Origin: Ancistrus triradiatus
Taxonomy: Eukaryota > Chordata > Actinopteri > Siluriformes > Loricariidae
DNA: 64,000 nt
NCBI GenBank assembly: GCA_025084515.1
Contig: JAJAGP010000370.1
Coordinates: 111,001-175,000, forward strand
Reading direction: 5' to 3'
Under the pieces are notes generated by a model. It was given only the letters and a program-made list of their open reading frames with translations, made no database searches and was not told the origin of the DNA. A program made the position numbers and the translations under genes. Positions 13,501 through 23,899 of this stretch are shown piece by piece (the stretch's first letter is position 1; each line of letters opens with the position of its first letter).

Positions 13501-15644
13501 TAAGTAGGCTTCATGTTCAAGCTACAGCTAAATTTATTCTGACCATGAAATTCTATCCCCGTTTTCCAGCACCCCTGTGGCCCTGACCAGCACCCTGGTG
13601 CCAGTGAAACATGCAGGTTTCATTTCCTCCATTTCAATCCTCAGACGGGCTGTATGCCTGCCGCCACTCCATACACCTTGAAGTGTGTTGCACACGTGCT
13701 TAAGCTTAGGGAGAAGACTGGGTAGAGGGAATTAAGTGTATGCGTAATGTCTGAAGGGGCTGAGGAGTTGTAACCTGATCCCTATTAAATGAAGGATCAT
13801 TCTATCATAGAATCTACTCAGCTGTTTCTGCCCCAGGACAAAAACCTTTATCCACTGTAAAGTTATAACCTTATCTCCTGGCTCCAAATTGCTTAGGAGG
13901 TTACTTGGGCTTTTCATAATTGGTGTACTGGGGATGTCGTAGCTTGACCTCTGTCCTCGGACACACAGTTGACCTCACACAGATTAGTAGTACTTTACCC
14001 AGACAGGAATTTCATAGTACATAGGAATATTTACAACATAAACAGACATACATGCTCTTTGGACATTTATTTATTGAAATATCTCCTGAGATTGAAATAT
14101 CTCCTTACACACGATTGGTACTGTGAGGTGACCAGTCAGAACACGGAAAGAGTGTGGTTAAGAACTTTGAATGGGGTGAAAAATGCTCATTGCTTTGAAA
14201 GCAAGCAGCTCAGCTATCCTTCAAATGGAAAACTGCTAAAAAAAAAAAAGAGGTAAGCGTGGCTGCAACAGCAAGTTACATGTTTCTGCTTGCTTTCAAA
14301 GCAATGAGCGTTTTTCATCACGTTCTACATTATTATAACCAAACCCCCTCCGTGTTCTGATTGGTTACCTCACAGAACCAGTTGCATCCAATACTGATTT
14401 CTGGCAGCACAGTGGCTTGGTGTTTAGTACCATCACCTCACAAAAAGAAGACCCTGGGTTCAATCCCCGAGTGGAGTCCCTTCTAGGTGGAGTTTGCATG
14501 TTCTCCCCATGTCTGCGAGGGTTTACTCTGGGTACTCTGGTTTCCTCCCACAGTCCAAAGACATGCATTAAGTTCATTTATTACTCTTAGTTGGGCTGAT
14601 CTTAGTATATATATGACTAGCTTTGAAGTAACCTTGTGTATCGATATAATCTTGTATCTGTCGTTAAAATGGCCGTCAATGCTGATAGTGACATCGAATA
14701 AACAGACAAACCAATACTGCCTTCAGAAGATATTTCAATAAATAAAACTCCAACCTGAGCCCCGCGCAACCAAATCATGACCTCTGAGATTTTTTTTGTT
14801 AGACAGTTGTATGATCTGCTGCCCATGGACGCTGTGTATCCTGATCCCATGTTTGTGGGACATGCATTACCAGAAGCAATAAACACATGGTCTGGTCACA
14901 GAAAGCAATCTTTTTAACAATTCAGTTTGACAAATTTCTGTCTACAAGAGCTACCTCATTCAACTGTATATGCTCTCATTATTAAGTGAAAATGTCAACA
15001 GCAAAGCAGGAATACAAGCTAATGGAGTGAGATGGAAATGAACTGTACTAAGTAATGAGTAAAAACAATCATCTGGGTGACCATGACTCTGAACTGAATT
15101 AAGCGGGTATGAAAATTAATAAATTAATCTACACAAGGGCACAAGTCATGTGTTTAAAGGCTTCCACGAATACACACAAGTCAGTTAAGTACTACTTATA
15201 ATGTATTCAGTGATGTGGTGTAAAGCACACTGCTATTGCACTGTGGAGCAGTTCTTTATTTGAAGTGCTGAAATACTTTTCACCATCAGTCTTTGGCAGA
15301 TGCCAGAGTTGGACTTTTCCCATAAGTTCCAGTGAATGAATTTCTAATAAAAAGTATACCATGACATTCAAGAATGTGCTAAATTTTAGCAATAGAATGA
15401 GAATGGACCTTTTCTGTTTCAGCATGACAAGTGAATGCCATACAGAACTGGTTTGCAGAGATGGATGTGGAAGACCATCATTTTGGATTTTGTGAGTTTA
15501 GATGCTAGGTGTACACACACTCTGGAGTTTGTGGATATGCTTTCATAATCAAAGACAGAAGCACTTACCTTGGCCTTTACAGTTTGGGATAAGCAATGAA
15601 CAGCTACCCCAGATAAGTAAACTCAGTGTAACTCCCTGTATCAT
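1403..15644 (-). CDS. dlk2: dlk2, delta-like non-canonical Notch ligand 2 (5' part of gene, four exons, 3' part off the left edge)
   Basis: Four minus-strand exons join with exact splice sites and matching phases: 15644..15569, 3487..3409, 1748..1618, 1547..1403. The product starts with a signal peptide followed by three six-cysteine EGF modules and the first cysteine of a fourth. EGF2 carries 'CVRMPGCVHGTC' and 'QPWQC', which fit DLK2 better than DLK1, and there is no DSL domain between signal and EGF1, as expected for the family. DLK2 is a type I membrane protein that modulates Notch signalling and adipogenesis in mammals. Human DLK2 has six EGF repeats, a transmembrane segment and a short tail, so roughly half the protein is missing here, cut only by the window edge. 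I see no frameshift or stop in the exons. The assignment to dlk2 rests on remembered family features, not on a search. Confidence 0.93.
1618..1748 (-). CDS. dlk2: dlk2 exon encoding end of EGF1 and all of EGF2
   Basis: Acceptor GGGCAG precedes 1748 and donor AAAG|GTAGGC follows 1618. The 131 nt are 1+129+1, consistent with both neighbours. The translation begins RCDPGWGGPFC (last two cysteines of EGF1), continues with CVRMPGCVHGTC and QPWQC, and ends GRFCDK. These motifs are the main reason to call DLK2. The reading frame is uninterrupted. Confidence 0.94.
1749..3408. other. dlk2 intron between EGF1 exon and EGF2 exon
   Basis: The 1.66-kb intron is bounded by GTAACT and GGGCAG. I see no recognised repeat or second coding segment in it. 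The open stretch at 2401-2637 on the minus strand has no family motif. Confidence 0.6.
3409..3487 (-). CDS. dlk2: dlk2 exon encoding most of EGF-like repeat 1
   Basis: Acceptor TTCAACAG precedes 3487 and donor CAG|GTAACT follows 3409. The 79-nt length is 2+75+2, which accepts the one-base overhang of the signal-peptide exon and leaves two bases for the next exon. The peptide has the first four cysteines of EGF1 (NCSCELGHGKC...GEC). The exon is isolated between a 12.1-kb and a 1.66-kb intron and would be missed by a long-ORF search. Confidence 0.9.
3670..4815 (+). pseudogene. Decayed hAT-type transposase (ZBED5/GTF2IRD2-like)
   Basis: A plus-strand relic with many stops and frameshifts. The best piece (4175-4360) reads 'CEIFSLQFDESVDMTDTAQL', the segment around a conserved Asp in domesticated hAT-like proteins of the ZBED5/GTF2IRD2/FAM200 type. 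Upstream there is 'KDKIVGLVCEQTVALLHATP'-like sequence around 3780-3850, and near 4740-4800 'LAFLLDLTSKLN', which resembles the C-terminal region of the same family. It lies in the dlk2 first coding intron, antisense to dlk2. It cannot encode a protein. Confidence 0.65.
4834..5005. mobile_element. Tc1-like element, family B, terminal fragment
   Basis: It starts with cagtggggtaaaaaagtatt after a TA at 4832-4833 and follows the left end of the copy at 51072-52029 for about 170 bases. It then breaks off and abuts a family A fragment. Confidence 0.8.
5018..5977 (-). mobile_element. Tc1-like element, family A, truncated copy with transposase remnant
   Basis: It matches the right two thirds of the copy at 25479-27029 and ends in the terminal repeat before TA at 5978-5979. 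Minus-strand reading at 5140-5373 gives 'HESTIRRTLNNN', 'RKPLLSKKNI' and 'MDETKI' with the first catalytic Asp. The C-terminal transposase part and the opposite terminal repeat are missing, and the DNA-binding part near 5400-5620 is frameshifted. Non-functional. Confidence 0.85.
5980..7015. other. Intronic sequence without recognised feature
   Basis: About 1 kb of AT-rich dlk2 first-intron DNA. I see no coding motif, terminal repeat or microsatellite. Confidence 0.5.
7016..7775 (+). mobile_element. Tc1-like element, family C, remnant interrupted by a SINE
   Basis: Two blocks resemble one transposase: 7030-7060 ('ELV**ISISSG'-like decayed segment around the first DDE Asp, 'tggtctgatgaatctcaatt') and 7440-7565 ('caccagatctgaatca...gagcacctggg', the region around the third acidic residue). 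A SINE sits between them at 7096-7306. The same family appears at 24952 and 37340. Confidence 0.6.
7096..7306 (+). repeat. tRNA-derived SINE, V-SINE-like
   Basis: It has a tRNA-like head with a B-box-like stretch (agggttaaaatccc), the block 'gttgggtccttgagcaagg', and the tail 'gtaagtcgctctggataag...gcgtctgctaaatgc'. Promoter boxes and tail are what place it in the V-SINE-like group. It lies within a Tc1 remnant, so it is younger than that element. Confidence 0.8.
7872..9110 (-). mobile_element. Tc1/mariner-like element with long terminal inverted repeats and broken transposase
   Basis: The left arm (about 7930-8065) and right arm (about 8955-9103) are imperfect reverse complements around 'ttccaaaaaagttggg' and 'tttcatgttttgtctggtcaa'. 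Between them the minus strand encodes transposase pieces: a helix-turn-helix segment 'RDLHISPSTVHNI' at 8542-8787, then 'GKPLSSTTIQTYI', and 'VMVWGCV' at 8229-8429. Frameshifts separate the pieces, so no full protein remains. The outermost right end looks eroded. Confidence 0.75.
9190..9490. other. Unassigned moderately CpG-containing block in dlk2 intron
   Basis: It is more GC- and CpG-rich than the surrounding AT-rich intron, and both strands stay open for about 70-85 codons. I recognise no protein family, splice arrangement or repeat. It could be an old repeat, a regulatory element or chance. Confidence 0.3.
9500..11370. other. Intronic sequence without recognised feature
   Basis: Dlk2 first-intron DNA. 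A short direct repeat (gatgacacaatggct, near 10160-10190) is the only structure seen. Confidence 0.45.
11374..11487 (+). repeat. V-SINE-like SINE, 5'-truncated
   Basis: Only the part from 'gccaagctcccactgttggg' through the tail 'gggcgtctgctaaatgc' is present; the tRNA-like head is missing. Confidence 0.75.
11617..11690 (-). repeat. tRNA-head SINE fragment, second SINE family
   Basis: On the minus strand it reads a tRNA-like head with 'cagtgggtagcacc' and a B-box-like 'gggttcaatccc'. It matches the heads of the copies at 14403, 28406 and 63783, and lacks the body. Confidence 0.65.
11735..12275. mobile_element. Non-autonomous repeat with internal palindrome and Tc1-type end
   Basis: An inverted repeat pairs about 11772-11805 ('cagcagtgctgctggag' core) with about 11977-12010 ('ctccagcagcactgctg' core). 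The right end 'gtgtacctaataaagtg' is the terminal repeat of Tc1 family C, whose left end is at 24952. No coding capacity. I recognise the layout as a common fish interspersed repeat but cannot name it. Confidence 0.5.
12479..13055. mobile_element. Possible TA-flanked DNA transposon derivative
   Basis: The segment begins tta|cagtgg and ends ccactg|ta, as mariner/pogo-type elements do. The right end ('gagaactgaggtaccactg') resembles Tigger-type ends, but the left arm is too diverged to pair well beyond the first bases. Confidence 0.35.
13215..13300 (+). pseudogene. Tc1-like transposase fragment around second catalytic Asp
   Basis: The plus strand reads LIQDNDPKHTLKALFN, the conserved DNDPKH block of Tc1 transposases. 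Flanking sequence is too eroded to define the element. Confidence 0.6.
13300..14110. other. Intronic sequence without recognised feature
   Basis: No repeat, RNA gene or coding motif recognised. Confidence 0.45.
14113..14384. mobile_element. Foldback/MITE-like element with about 95-bp inverted arms
   Basis: Left arm 14113-14208 and right arm 14286-14384 are reverse complements at most positions, for example 'cattgctttgaaagcaagcag' against 'ctgcttgctttcaaagcaatg' and 'tcagaacacgg' against 'ccgtgttctga'. The spacer is about 77 bases with an A-rich run. No ORF spans it. Family not recognised. Confidence 0.6.
14403..14572 (+). repeat. tRNA-head SINE, second SINE family
   Basis: It has a tRNA-like head, a B-box-like 'gggttcaatcccc', then 'ggagtttgcatgttctcc' and 'tttcctcccacagtccaaag'. 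The distal body seen at 28406-28741 is missing. Confidence 0.75.
15405..15478 (+). pseudogene. Tc1-like transposase fragment, family E
   Basis: 'ctgtttcagcatgaca' followed by 'acagaactggtttgcagag' resembles the region of the second catalytic Asp in one Tc1 family. It is about 90 bases from the dlk2 start exon, in the intron downstream of it. Confidence 0.45.
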
Positions 15645-15657
15645 GGTGCAGTGTAAT
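15569..15657 (-). CDS. dlk2: dlk2 exon with start codon and signal peptide
   Basis: On the minus strand an acceptor (pyrimidine-rich stretch then TTTCAG, 15658-15660) is followed by 13 bases of 5' UTR and the ATG at 15644-15642. The coding part is 76 nt (25 codons plus one base) and ends at a donor AAG|GTAAGT at 15568. The peptide starts MIQGVTLSLLIWG and has a hydrophobic core up to about residue 19, ending in ...NCKGQ, a typical secretory signal. Because an acceptor precedes the exon, at least one non-coding 5' exon and the promoter must lie at higher coordinates; I could not locate them. Confidence 0.88.
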
Positions 15658-15659
15658 CT

Positions 15660-18600
15660 GAAATTGAACAGGAGAATCTGTTAGGATCTGTTGTTAGTAA
15701 TTAAGAAAAAACACTATAGAGTACTTCACCGTTTAATGCTGCTGAAAAGAATATATTAATTCTGAGAAAAAAAAGTAAAAAGATTGTTGTGCTTTGTACA
15801 GTATTTCACAAATACAACCTGGCTAATACAGGAGTTTTATGATTTTCATGTAGAAACATAGTAGACAAAAGCTGCACAATTTTATGGTGTGTCAATTCCG
15901 GATCTATTTGCTCATGGAGCCCAGAGTAAATATTCCATGGACTGGATGGCTCCAAAAGGATCAAATCACAACAGAAAAATATGCTTGCCTTTAGGCAAGA
16001 TGAAACAGTCTTGAAGTACTAGATAACATCTTGAATGCATTGTACTGAAATAAGTTAGGAAAGATTTTAAAGCACTAAAAAGCCTCTACATAGACTCACT
16101 TGAAGAAATGCATGAGCACTCAGAGCAGAAAAAAATAATAAGCACTGTTTCTCAGGACTAATCTCAAAAACACCTGAAGAACAAACAGCCTGTTTACACT
16201 GACTAAAGAACATCTAAAATAAAAATATTCTGTGGTAGACATTTATAACACCACCAAACCCTCCTTGTTTGTGACACAATTAGACCCAGGGAATGTAATT
16301 TACAGAAATGTACATTATTGTGAACATTGATGTTGAAGCACCAGTCTACTGAATGTGTTTCAAGCTGCAGTTTATGCATTTACTTAATAGACCAATAAAA
16401 TGTAGTAGTGATATTACATCAGCAAATCTGTCACATCAACATTAATGATGTCCTGGTCCCTTAATATATTAAATTAAAATTAAAATTTGACATCAGAGCT
16501 CGTAGTACTGGCCAAACTGGACCTTGGACCAGTCATGAGACCATCACATTAAATGAGATGTCAAAGATGATCACAATGAGTATTAAAAGAGTATGATTTC
16601 ACAGGGATGTTCTGCATCATATCAGTCAATATCAGATGCGTTCACAGCATACAATATGACAATGTATTTACTGGACTTGTGTCAAATCAGATCCAATAGT
16701 GATTCAGGGTTTCAGGCCAGAATCGATACTTTGGATTGGAGTTAAGTCAATCATAGCTCCATTTTCTTCTATATGTTTTGCAAATATCCTGACTTTAGTT
16801 ACTTATTTACTTATTATTACTTATTAATACTTATGACTTGTCCAGACAGCTCTACACAGACCATTCAGACAAACCAACTTGTTGACCTTCCCAGCTTTTA
16901 GAGCTGAAAGACAATGAGGGGGTAATTTTTTTCATTATACTTTTGGCCCGAGAGAGCTGGTAAGCCCTCAATTGTCATGCAAAGATTATGACGGGTCTTC
17001 CACTGGCCATGAAGCCCATTTTGGTTGTTCACCTGCTAGATTAATGACATGCTTAATAAGAATAAACTTGGCAAATGCTTTGAATGTGAAACCTGAGAGG
17101 AGATTTAATTCCATAACTGGATGCTTTCTCTGTACATTAGATAGATACTCTCTATTGTCCTTGATTCTGGAGATGCCATGCCAATTATCGGTCAGACATG
17201 CTGCCCTGTCTCTCAACCAGACACCTGCATAGTGAAACTAAACAGGCTATATTTATCTGTTCCATTCTTTCTCACAGCTCAATCAGTCAACGTTTGATTA
17301 TATTGGGTGATATTTTTAGCCACGTGTAAACAGCCTGTGCTAATTAATAAAATGTTGAAAATGAAGTGAGGGCATCTATTTTGGTTTCCTGTTGCATTGT
17401 TCAGTGTTGAAAGCAAAATGTGGTTTTCACCTCTCTACATCCTGGTAGTGTGTTCATCATCCAGACAAGACAACCAAAGAGCTATTAGCACAGAAGAGAT
17501 CCTCAGTTTAGCTACATCTAGATTAACACACACTTGGTTCCTCTCACATCTTGGTCACATGGCGAGAACAAATCTAAAAATTTCAGTGAGTCATTCTGTT
17601 GATACTACTGCATGTTAATACATTTTTAACACTGGTGTAGGTGCCATCTGCAGCCTACTTTCAAATTAACATGGATTTAGCAACATGCATCTGATGTCAC
17701 AGTCACAGGTTTAATGTTTAAAGTGTATACGTGTCTGTGATATTCTTGCCGCAGTATTTTTCTTTCTTTCTCAACTCTTACAGCAGCACTCAGTCTAGCA
17801 GCAATTAGGCAGACAACCACTACCTCTGAATACCTTAGGTAAACACAAAGAATTCCTTGGGAAATGCTTTCTTTATTCAGTACTGTGTGAATCTGTCCAG
17901 GTTGGATTTAAGAATTGTGTATTTCATTTCAGGACCCCACATGATTTAGAAGCAGTATAATATTTCATTGATCCATGATCAAAAACAATCAAGAATAATT
18001 ACACTCTGCAAACACATGGACCCAGTTTACTGATATTGAAAAGAAGCCAAATATTTAAGAACTTATACAGGTGGTATAACTAAAAACCGAAAAATAAGAT
18101 GTGGCGAGACCAGAGAATATGCTCATGTCGACCATTGTAAACTTAATGCAGTATTGTAGCCATAAGGAAACAAATGTTGGTCACATTTTACATCAGTATA
18201 AATGAAAGCTCAGTTCATACAATCACTGACTGTAGATGTTACACACCTGGTCTAGGAAGGTTGGCTCAGAATAGTATAGGAGTCCTCAGGTGATGGTAAA
18301 GTGACATGTACACCCTAAAACAAAACACACGCAGTCTAAACTCTACTCAGTAAAGTATGTCCACAGAAACTGGCACAGGAACATGCTGGTAGTGAAGCAG
18401 GGTGAGTTGATAAAATTGCTTGTTGAAAAAAAATCAGAGAGTATAAAGACAGGCAGGGATCCACCTCTCCACTCAACACCACAACCTGCCCAAGGACCAG
18501 TTCTTAAAGAGACAGTCTCAGTTCCTCCACCTCTCTTCTACTACCATGTATGCACAAGCAGCTCACGCCCCTTCGTTTCTTCCCTCCAGCTATCCTTTTT

Positions 18601-19655
18601 TTCCACTACCAATTCTTTACAGTGTAGCAGGTTTAGTGTGCTTTAGAAGCCCATCTTTTTTATCCTAAACTGTTATTGTTTTGTGGATAGGGTATGTAGT
18701 ACTGCTCTGGTACCTGTCTGCTCATAACGTAGCAGAAATGTTTGAGAAGGCTGTAGTAAAAGACGTTCAGTGTTTCTGTAGAGACAAACAAAGCTCTTGA
18801 TGTTTGGAAGGCTACTGTGCTCACACATTGTGCTGCCAGCATTAGTACAGAGAGGATCACTTTTCAGTGGATTATCTCAACAATATCCAACTGTGTAGTG
18901 TTTAAAACAGGCATGTACATGTTCGCACCGCCACGGTCATGTTTACACCGCTGGCTGATGAAAGACGGTGCACTCAGACAAGGTTACATATCAAAATGTG
19001 CATGTAGAGAAATAAAAAACAGGCAATACACCCTTTACATTGTGTCTCCAAAGTAGTTAGGGGCTGCATTTTACTGGATGCACTTTAATAGCAGATAATG
19101 TGGTGAGTGCACTATAAACATATTGTGTGTATGAAAATTTCTCATTTCTATAATTAGTGCAATTGAAGTTTAGCCAGAGAGAATATGGTTTTACAGTATC
19201 TCTCTGAATGCACTGTATAGTATGGCCTCATTAAACACCTGTTCCTCTGTGCATGTGTTCTACAATGGACATCAGTAACTCCTTTGGTTCCTGTGATAGG
19301 TCAAGGACTTTTGTTTACTTGCCTCTGCCCTTATAGCTGAACTGCATTCCAGAAAGTGTCTGGCCTTTAGATCTCTGGGAATTAAAGCCATCCATCCATA
19401 TAAATGCTTCATGGTATGTTTATAAACTGATAATGGCATGTCTGTTACTTTAAGACATTTTTTAAAGACATTCACAGTGCTTTTTTATTATTTAAGGACA
19501 CAGCACAGAAGCCTTATTATTATTATTAAACTGACAGACAGTAAATGTAACTTCAGCTAGAGTAGTCTCAATCTTCAAAGGCTATGATTGCTGAATGCTG
19601 ATTATTTATGAAACCAGACTCCTTTTGGAACACCTAAGGTCTGGAATACTTGATG
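15660..19655. other. Region upstream of dlk2 start exon, no supported feature
   Basis: The non-coding first exon and promoter of dlk2 must lie at higher coordinates than 15657, but I could not place them in this mainly AT-rich stretch. No repeat family was recognised here. Confidence 0.4.
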
Positions 19656-19657
19656 TA

Positions 19658-19706
19658 TCCATCCATCCATCTATCCATCCATGCATCTAACTACCTACCT
19701 ACCTAC

Positions 19707-19740
<34 letters not shown>

Positions 19741-19741
19741 C
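19658..19741. repeat. Tetranucleotide microsatellite (ATCC)n-(CTAC)n-(CTAT)n
   Basis: Three related tetranucleotide blocks follow each other, ending in about ten CTAT units. Confidence 0.95.
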
Positions 19742-20329
19742 AACCTCATATTTACTTGAACAATGGATGTCACTGTATACAAAAAAAAAAAGATAAGGAC
19801 TTCTCCATATGTACACATCAAGATAGCATTCCCAACACTTCTGGCTATTTTGCAACGCATTTCCTTGTACTGTTCTCAGAATTGCCTTCTACTACTGAGT
19901 CCTTATTCTCAGAACTGTCATGTGATTTTATCACAAGGCCTGCTGTTATCAGTTCAACAGGAAATCTCTCCTAGCTCTTTTATGTTTGAGAAGCTTTCTT
20001 TGGGAGTTCTGTCCCTGAAGTCCACTGTGCTAGATAATCACTGGAACATTAGGAAGTATAGATTTGCAAGGTAATATACATATGCATACACAGTTTAAGA
20101 GCTGTTATTATTCTTGGAAGACTCTAATGTATAGTAGTGGTCTTATCTTAAGCCACTCTTAGATTAGAATTCAACCAGAAAATACAGGAAGTTTGTATGC
20201 GGTATTAAATAACTGAAAACAACCAGAAAAAAACATATTCTATGGGCTATAGGTGCAAGTATTCATTGTGATCTCCCCTTACATTTGAGCAATAATAGCA
20301 TCTGACAGCATCATCGGGATGCCAAGTTG

Positions 20330-20606
20330 ATTCTTCTACAGTCTGAAGAAGCTTGATCAGAAATGGCCTTTTTGGAAGGGTAACAGCCAGGAAACCACTT
20401 TTTCAGAAGGGGAACAGGGTGAAAAGCTAAGTTATGGTAAAGCTCACAAACATTGGAATGAAGATCATTGGAAAAGAGTTTTATGGAGTGATGAATCAAA
20501 GTTTGAAATTTTTGGGTCCAGTAGTTGACAATATGTTATATATGGTCATTATACTATTGTTGAACAAGAAATCTAGGGTTAGGGTTAAGACCTTTGCACA
20601 TTGCTG
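20330..20606 (+). mobile_element. Tc1-like element, family H, internally deleted remnant
   Basis: One frame near 20430-20525 reads 'HWKRVLWSDESKFEIFG', containing the first catalytic Asp. The end 'gacctttgcacattgctg' before TA at 20607 matches, with changes, the end of the fragment at 23900-24176. Sequence between catalytic block and terminus is largely lost. Confidence 0.65.
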
Positions 20607-20736
20607 TACATCTCAGCTTTTTTGAGGCATATGGTAATTTCATTCTGAAAGTAGCACTTAAAGCAATATATCCTGGATATGGGGCTTTTCAAAGTAAATT
20701 ATGCTCACTCACTGATATTTAATGCAGTCCTATATA

Positions 20737-20739
<3 letters not shown>

Positions 20740-20769
<30 letters not shown>
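20740..20769. repeat. (ATT)n microsatellite
   Basis: About ten ATT units in a row. Confidence 0.95.
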
Positions 20770-20773
<4 letters not shown>

Positions 20774-23670
20774 ACTAATTTGCTAAAAAACGCTAGCTTC
20801 CAGTGTGTTTAGTGGCTTCTGTGGTCCGAAAGTGCTTCTCATCTTCACTATACTGCATCAGTACACAACAGTACACTTATTGTGATAAGCTCACTAGAAC
20901 ACTGGTTGTATGTCGACGATGGGTGCTGTTTCTATAGCAACAGAGGAAGGATGTTATATCTATGTGAATAAGTTGCCCAAAGGAGCTTCCTTCTTTCTTC
21001 TACCATATTGTGCCAATACTGGACATATGGCTCGTAATGAGTCGCATTATGGTTTTATTTCTGATATGCACCCATGATATGTTGTTTTCTTTTCCATTTG
21101 TTCATAGGCTAGCCAATATCAAGACCTTTCTGTACTTCCATCAATAGTATTCTTCTGGTTACACTATGTACGCTTCTTTTACCCCCTAGTGTCACACTGT
21201 GCCGCATCGTTGATATTGAATTCAGCTTCCCAGCACTGGCTGCTTAGAGATGCCCAGAAAAGGCTAAATGTTTTTTTTAATCCTCTAAATTTGAAGAAGT
21301 GTAAACATTGAGTTTTTGTATCTGATCCATCTTCCTTCATCATAAGACCAGAATGTTCACCTACAAATACAAAAGGTGTTTTTTTCCCATTGATCTCTCT
21401 CCACCTCTGCTTCTGTCTGTCAGCCTATTGTACATACCAAACCGTGTTCTAATAACAATTCACTGAGGCTACTGTCTTGTGGCAGAGACTGTGATAAATT
21501 AGAGGAAAGGAGATTACATTATATTGTCTGTTGCAGTTTTATTAGAAACTGGTGGTATTTGTGAACTCAGTTTGCTGCCCACTCAACTGCCCTAGTGTAG
21601 CAATGTGGATACCAGGATACTCTGAGCCTGATGAGTAACTGCAGAAGCATTATATAGGCTTACGACTTGATCTGACTCGCTAGAACTACACAGTTACATT
21701 CTGCATGCCTTTCTGTTCCTCATGTTCTGCAACACAATGTGTAGCACAAAATGTTGCTCATAGGTACTGTTGTTTCTCATTTTTAACTACTTTATGAAAC
21801 ATTTTATTGTTCAAACTATTCAAACTAATATTTCTCATATTTTACTGGAGGGTTTTCATTTTTAAGTGATAGATACTGTATTAATATGCTGAAGCCTACC
21901 CTTTGTTGTGAGCTGAGTCTTCCAGTGTCACCTACGTGTGATCAGGGTCCAGTGCTCAGTTCTGTGCTTTGCATCCCTTCTCTGTGTCTTCTTCATGCAG
22001 AATGTACACACGCTGGACAGCCTCCCTCTCTTGACTTATTTTAGTGTGTGTTTAGCGGCAGACAGCCAGAAGAAGGTGCTGCTGACCACCTCCTTCCACT
22101 CCACACGATTTAATGGGAGTCAGAGAGTTACACGCGACCGCCCCACTTCACACCGTGTTCAGCAGCTTTGATGTTCCACTTTAGTCTCGAACCCAAGGGG
22201 CTGCTCACAACCTCAACAAGTTATCTGTTGCCAAGCACCTTGTCGGGTAACTGTTAAAAAGTGTTAAATCGAGCCCAAAATACTCAGTCAATTTGCAGGC
22301 TATTTTTGCTCAGACTTCAGAAAACTAAGTGGGAATGGTTTACATCCATATCCATCTTGGCCTTGTGAATCCAAGAAACGATATGTACAAAAGTGAATCC
22401 ATGGATCTCTTGCATCAGTAAGAAGTCTGAACAGTCCGAGGGGATACAGGTACTTCCACTATTGCATGTGAGAAGAACACAACAAGACTATGAAATGCCA
22501 CTTGGCTAGCTGTTCATTCTGGGATGTAGTCCAGCATCTTCATTAGAACTTCCACTAATTGCATCTACATAGGCAGAGAACCTGGTCCTCACTTTTCCTC
22601 ATTTTCTGCAGCGTTACCAATTATTATGCAAATCAACTGATGCAAGATATACAAAGGTGCAGCTTCTTTTAATCCATTCGACATCTGCCTTTGTGCTGAG
22701 ATACAATCCCTCTGTAAGCTGTCCTGCTTAGTGGAACATCACAGCTCTGTTAACGGAAACATAAGAGGTGCAGAGGTCAGCTGAACTCACGCCCAGCTGT
22801 GTCACAGTGCTCAGGTATTTGACACCAGCAAGGAGATGAAGACGAAAGGGAACACTGCAGATTTAAGTGAAAATAAATATAGCTGCTGTATATGCATATT
22901 AATGAAGCAAAGAAACTGCAAACAACGAAGCAGCAAAAACAAGTCCAACAGCCATTTCTGTTGCATTTCAGTAAACTTTTTTATCACCTTCTTCCCAGTG
23001 TGTTACAGGCAGGCAGAAAGAATACCAATCCCATAGCTTAGATGCTCCAATACTGTCACTTAATGCTGCTGGTGAGCTCTTCCTGTTGCTCTATAGTAAA
23101 TGCAATATGGCCTTCCTTCTGTGAGCGAGGGTGACGTATTGGGTAATGGCCAAGTTGTTGTAATTGAACCTTCCGGCTTATTGTTACATGACTGCAGGTA
23201 AAGAAGGGTTGGCGTTATGCACTATATTTGACTGATCCCAGTGGTTCCTTTAAAATAGCCACTGGTTGAAAGGCTGAGAGGTGGCACATTAGACGTGTGG
23301 TGCAGCTGTGAAATGACTTCTTCCCTAACGACTATTAATCTACACATAGTGCAGTGCATGGGTAGTAATCAGTCAATGGTTCTTGATGGTCGCGGTATTA
23401 AGTGACCCTCAGTTATGTAGCATGTAGATGCTTCCTTGGCCACCTGGCCCAGAATCCTTGTCTGTTTATGTTAGAATGAAAATGGTTGGAGCAGAGAACA
23501 ACAAACATTCCATGCCACATCAGCCTTGACCCCTGAGCAGCTGAGATACAGCATACGGTCCACTGTTCATTTGAAACCAAAGAGTTAGGTCTTTTCTTAT
23601 AGCCTTGGGTACAAACACTCTGGAAAGCCCTCCTTCTTGCACATATTGACCCAAATTCACATAGAGAGCA
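20770..23670. other. No supported feature
   Basis: A weakly CpG-containing patch at about 22060-22160 stands out slightly but has no clear splice or promoter motifs. No coding motif recognised. Confidence 0.4.
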
Positions 23671-23705
23671 AACAAATGAGAGAGAGACAGAGAGAGAGAG
23701 AGAGA
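23671..23705. repeat. (GA)n-rich microsatellite
   Basis: A GAGAGA run with a few interruptions. Confidence 0.85.
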
Positions 23706-23899
23706 ATGTGATCCCAAGGGGGAACCAACTGAACTTTGGTGTCACTGTAGCATGCATCAGTGGCAGCTAAACATAACTCAAGATAGCGAAGAATGAGCAT
23801 AAGAATGTGTACGTGAATATTTTCATGTCTGAAGTTTGTTTATCTATGCTATGGTAGAGCAATTATACATTTTCTATTAATGCTTAATTTATGAGTTCA

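Noticed and set aside
20560..20590. A telomere-like 'ctagggttagggttaag' stretch
   Set aside because: Only two units, within the end of a Tc1 family H remnant; too short to suggest an interstitial telomeric repeat.
22060..22160. CpG-containing patch as dlk2 promoter or non-coding first exon
   Set aside because: CpG density is low and no minus-strand donor with good consensus could be fixed; the location of the dlk2 5' exon remains open.
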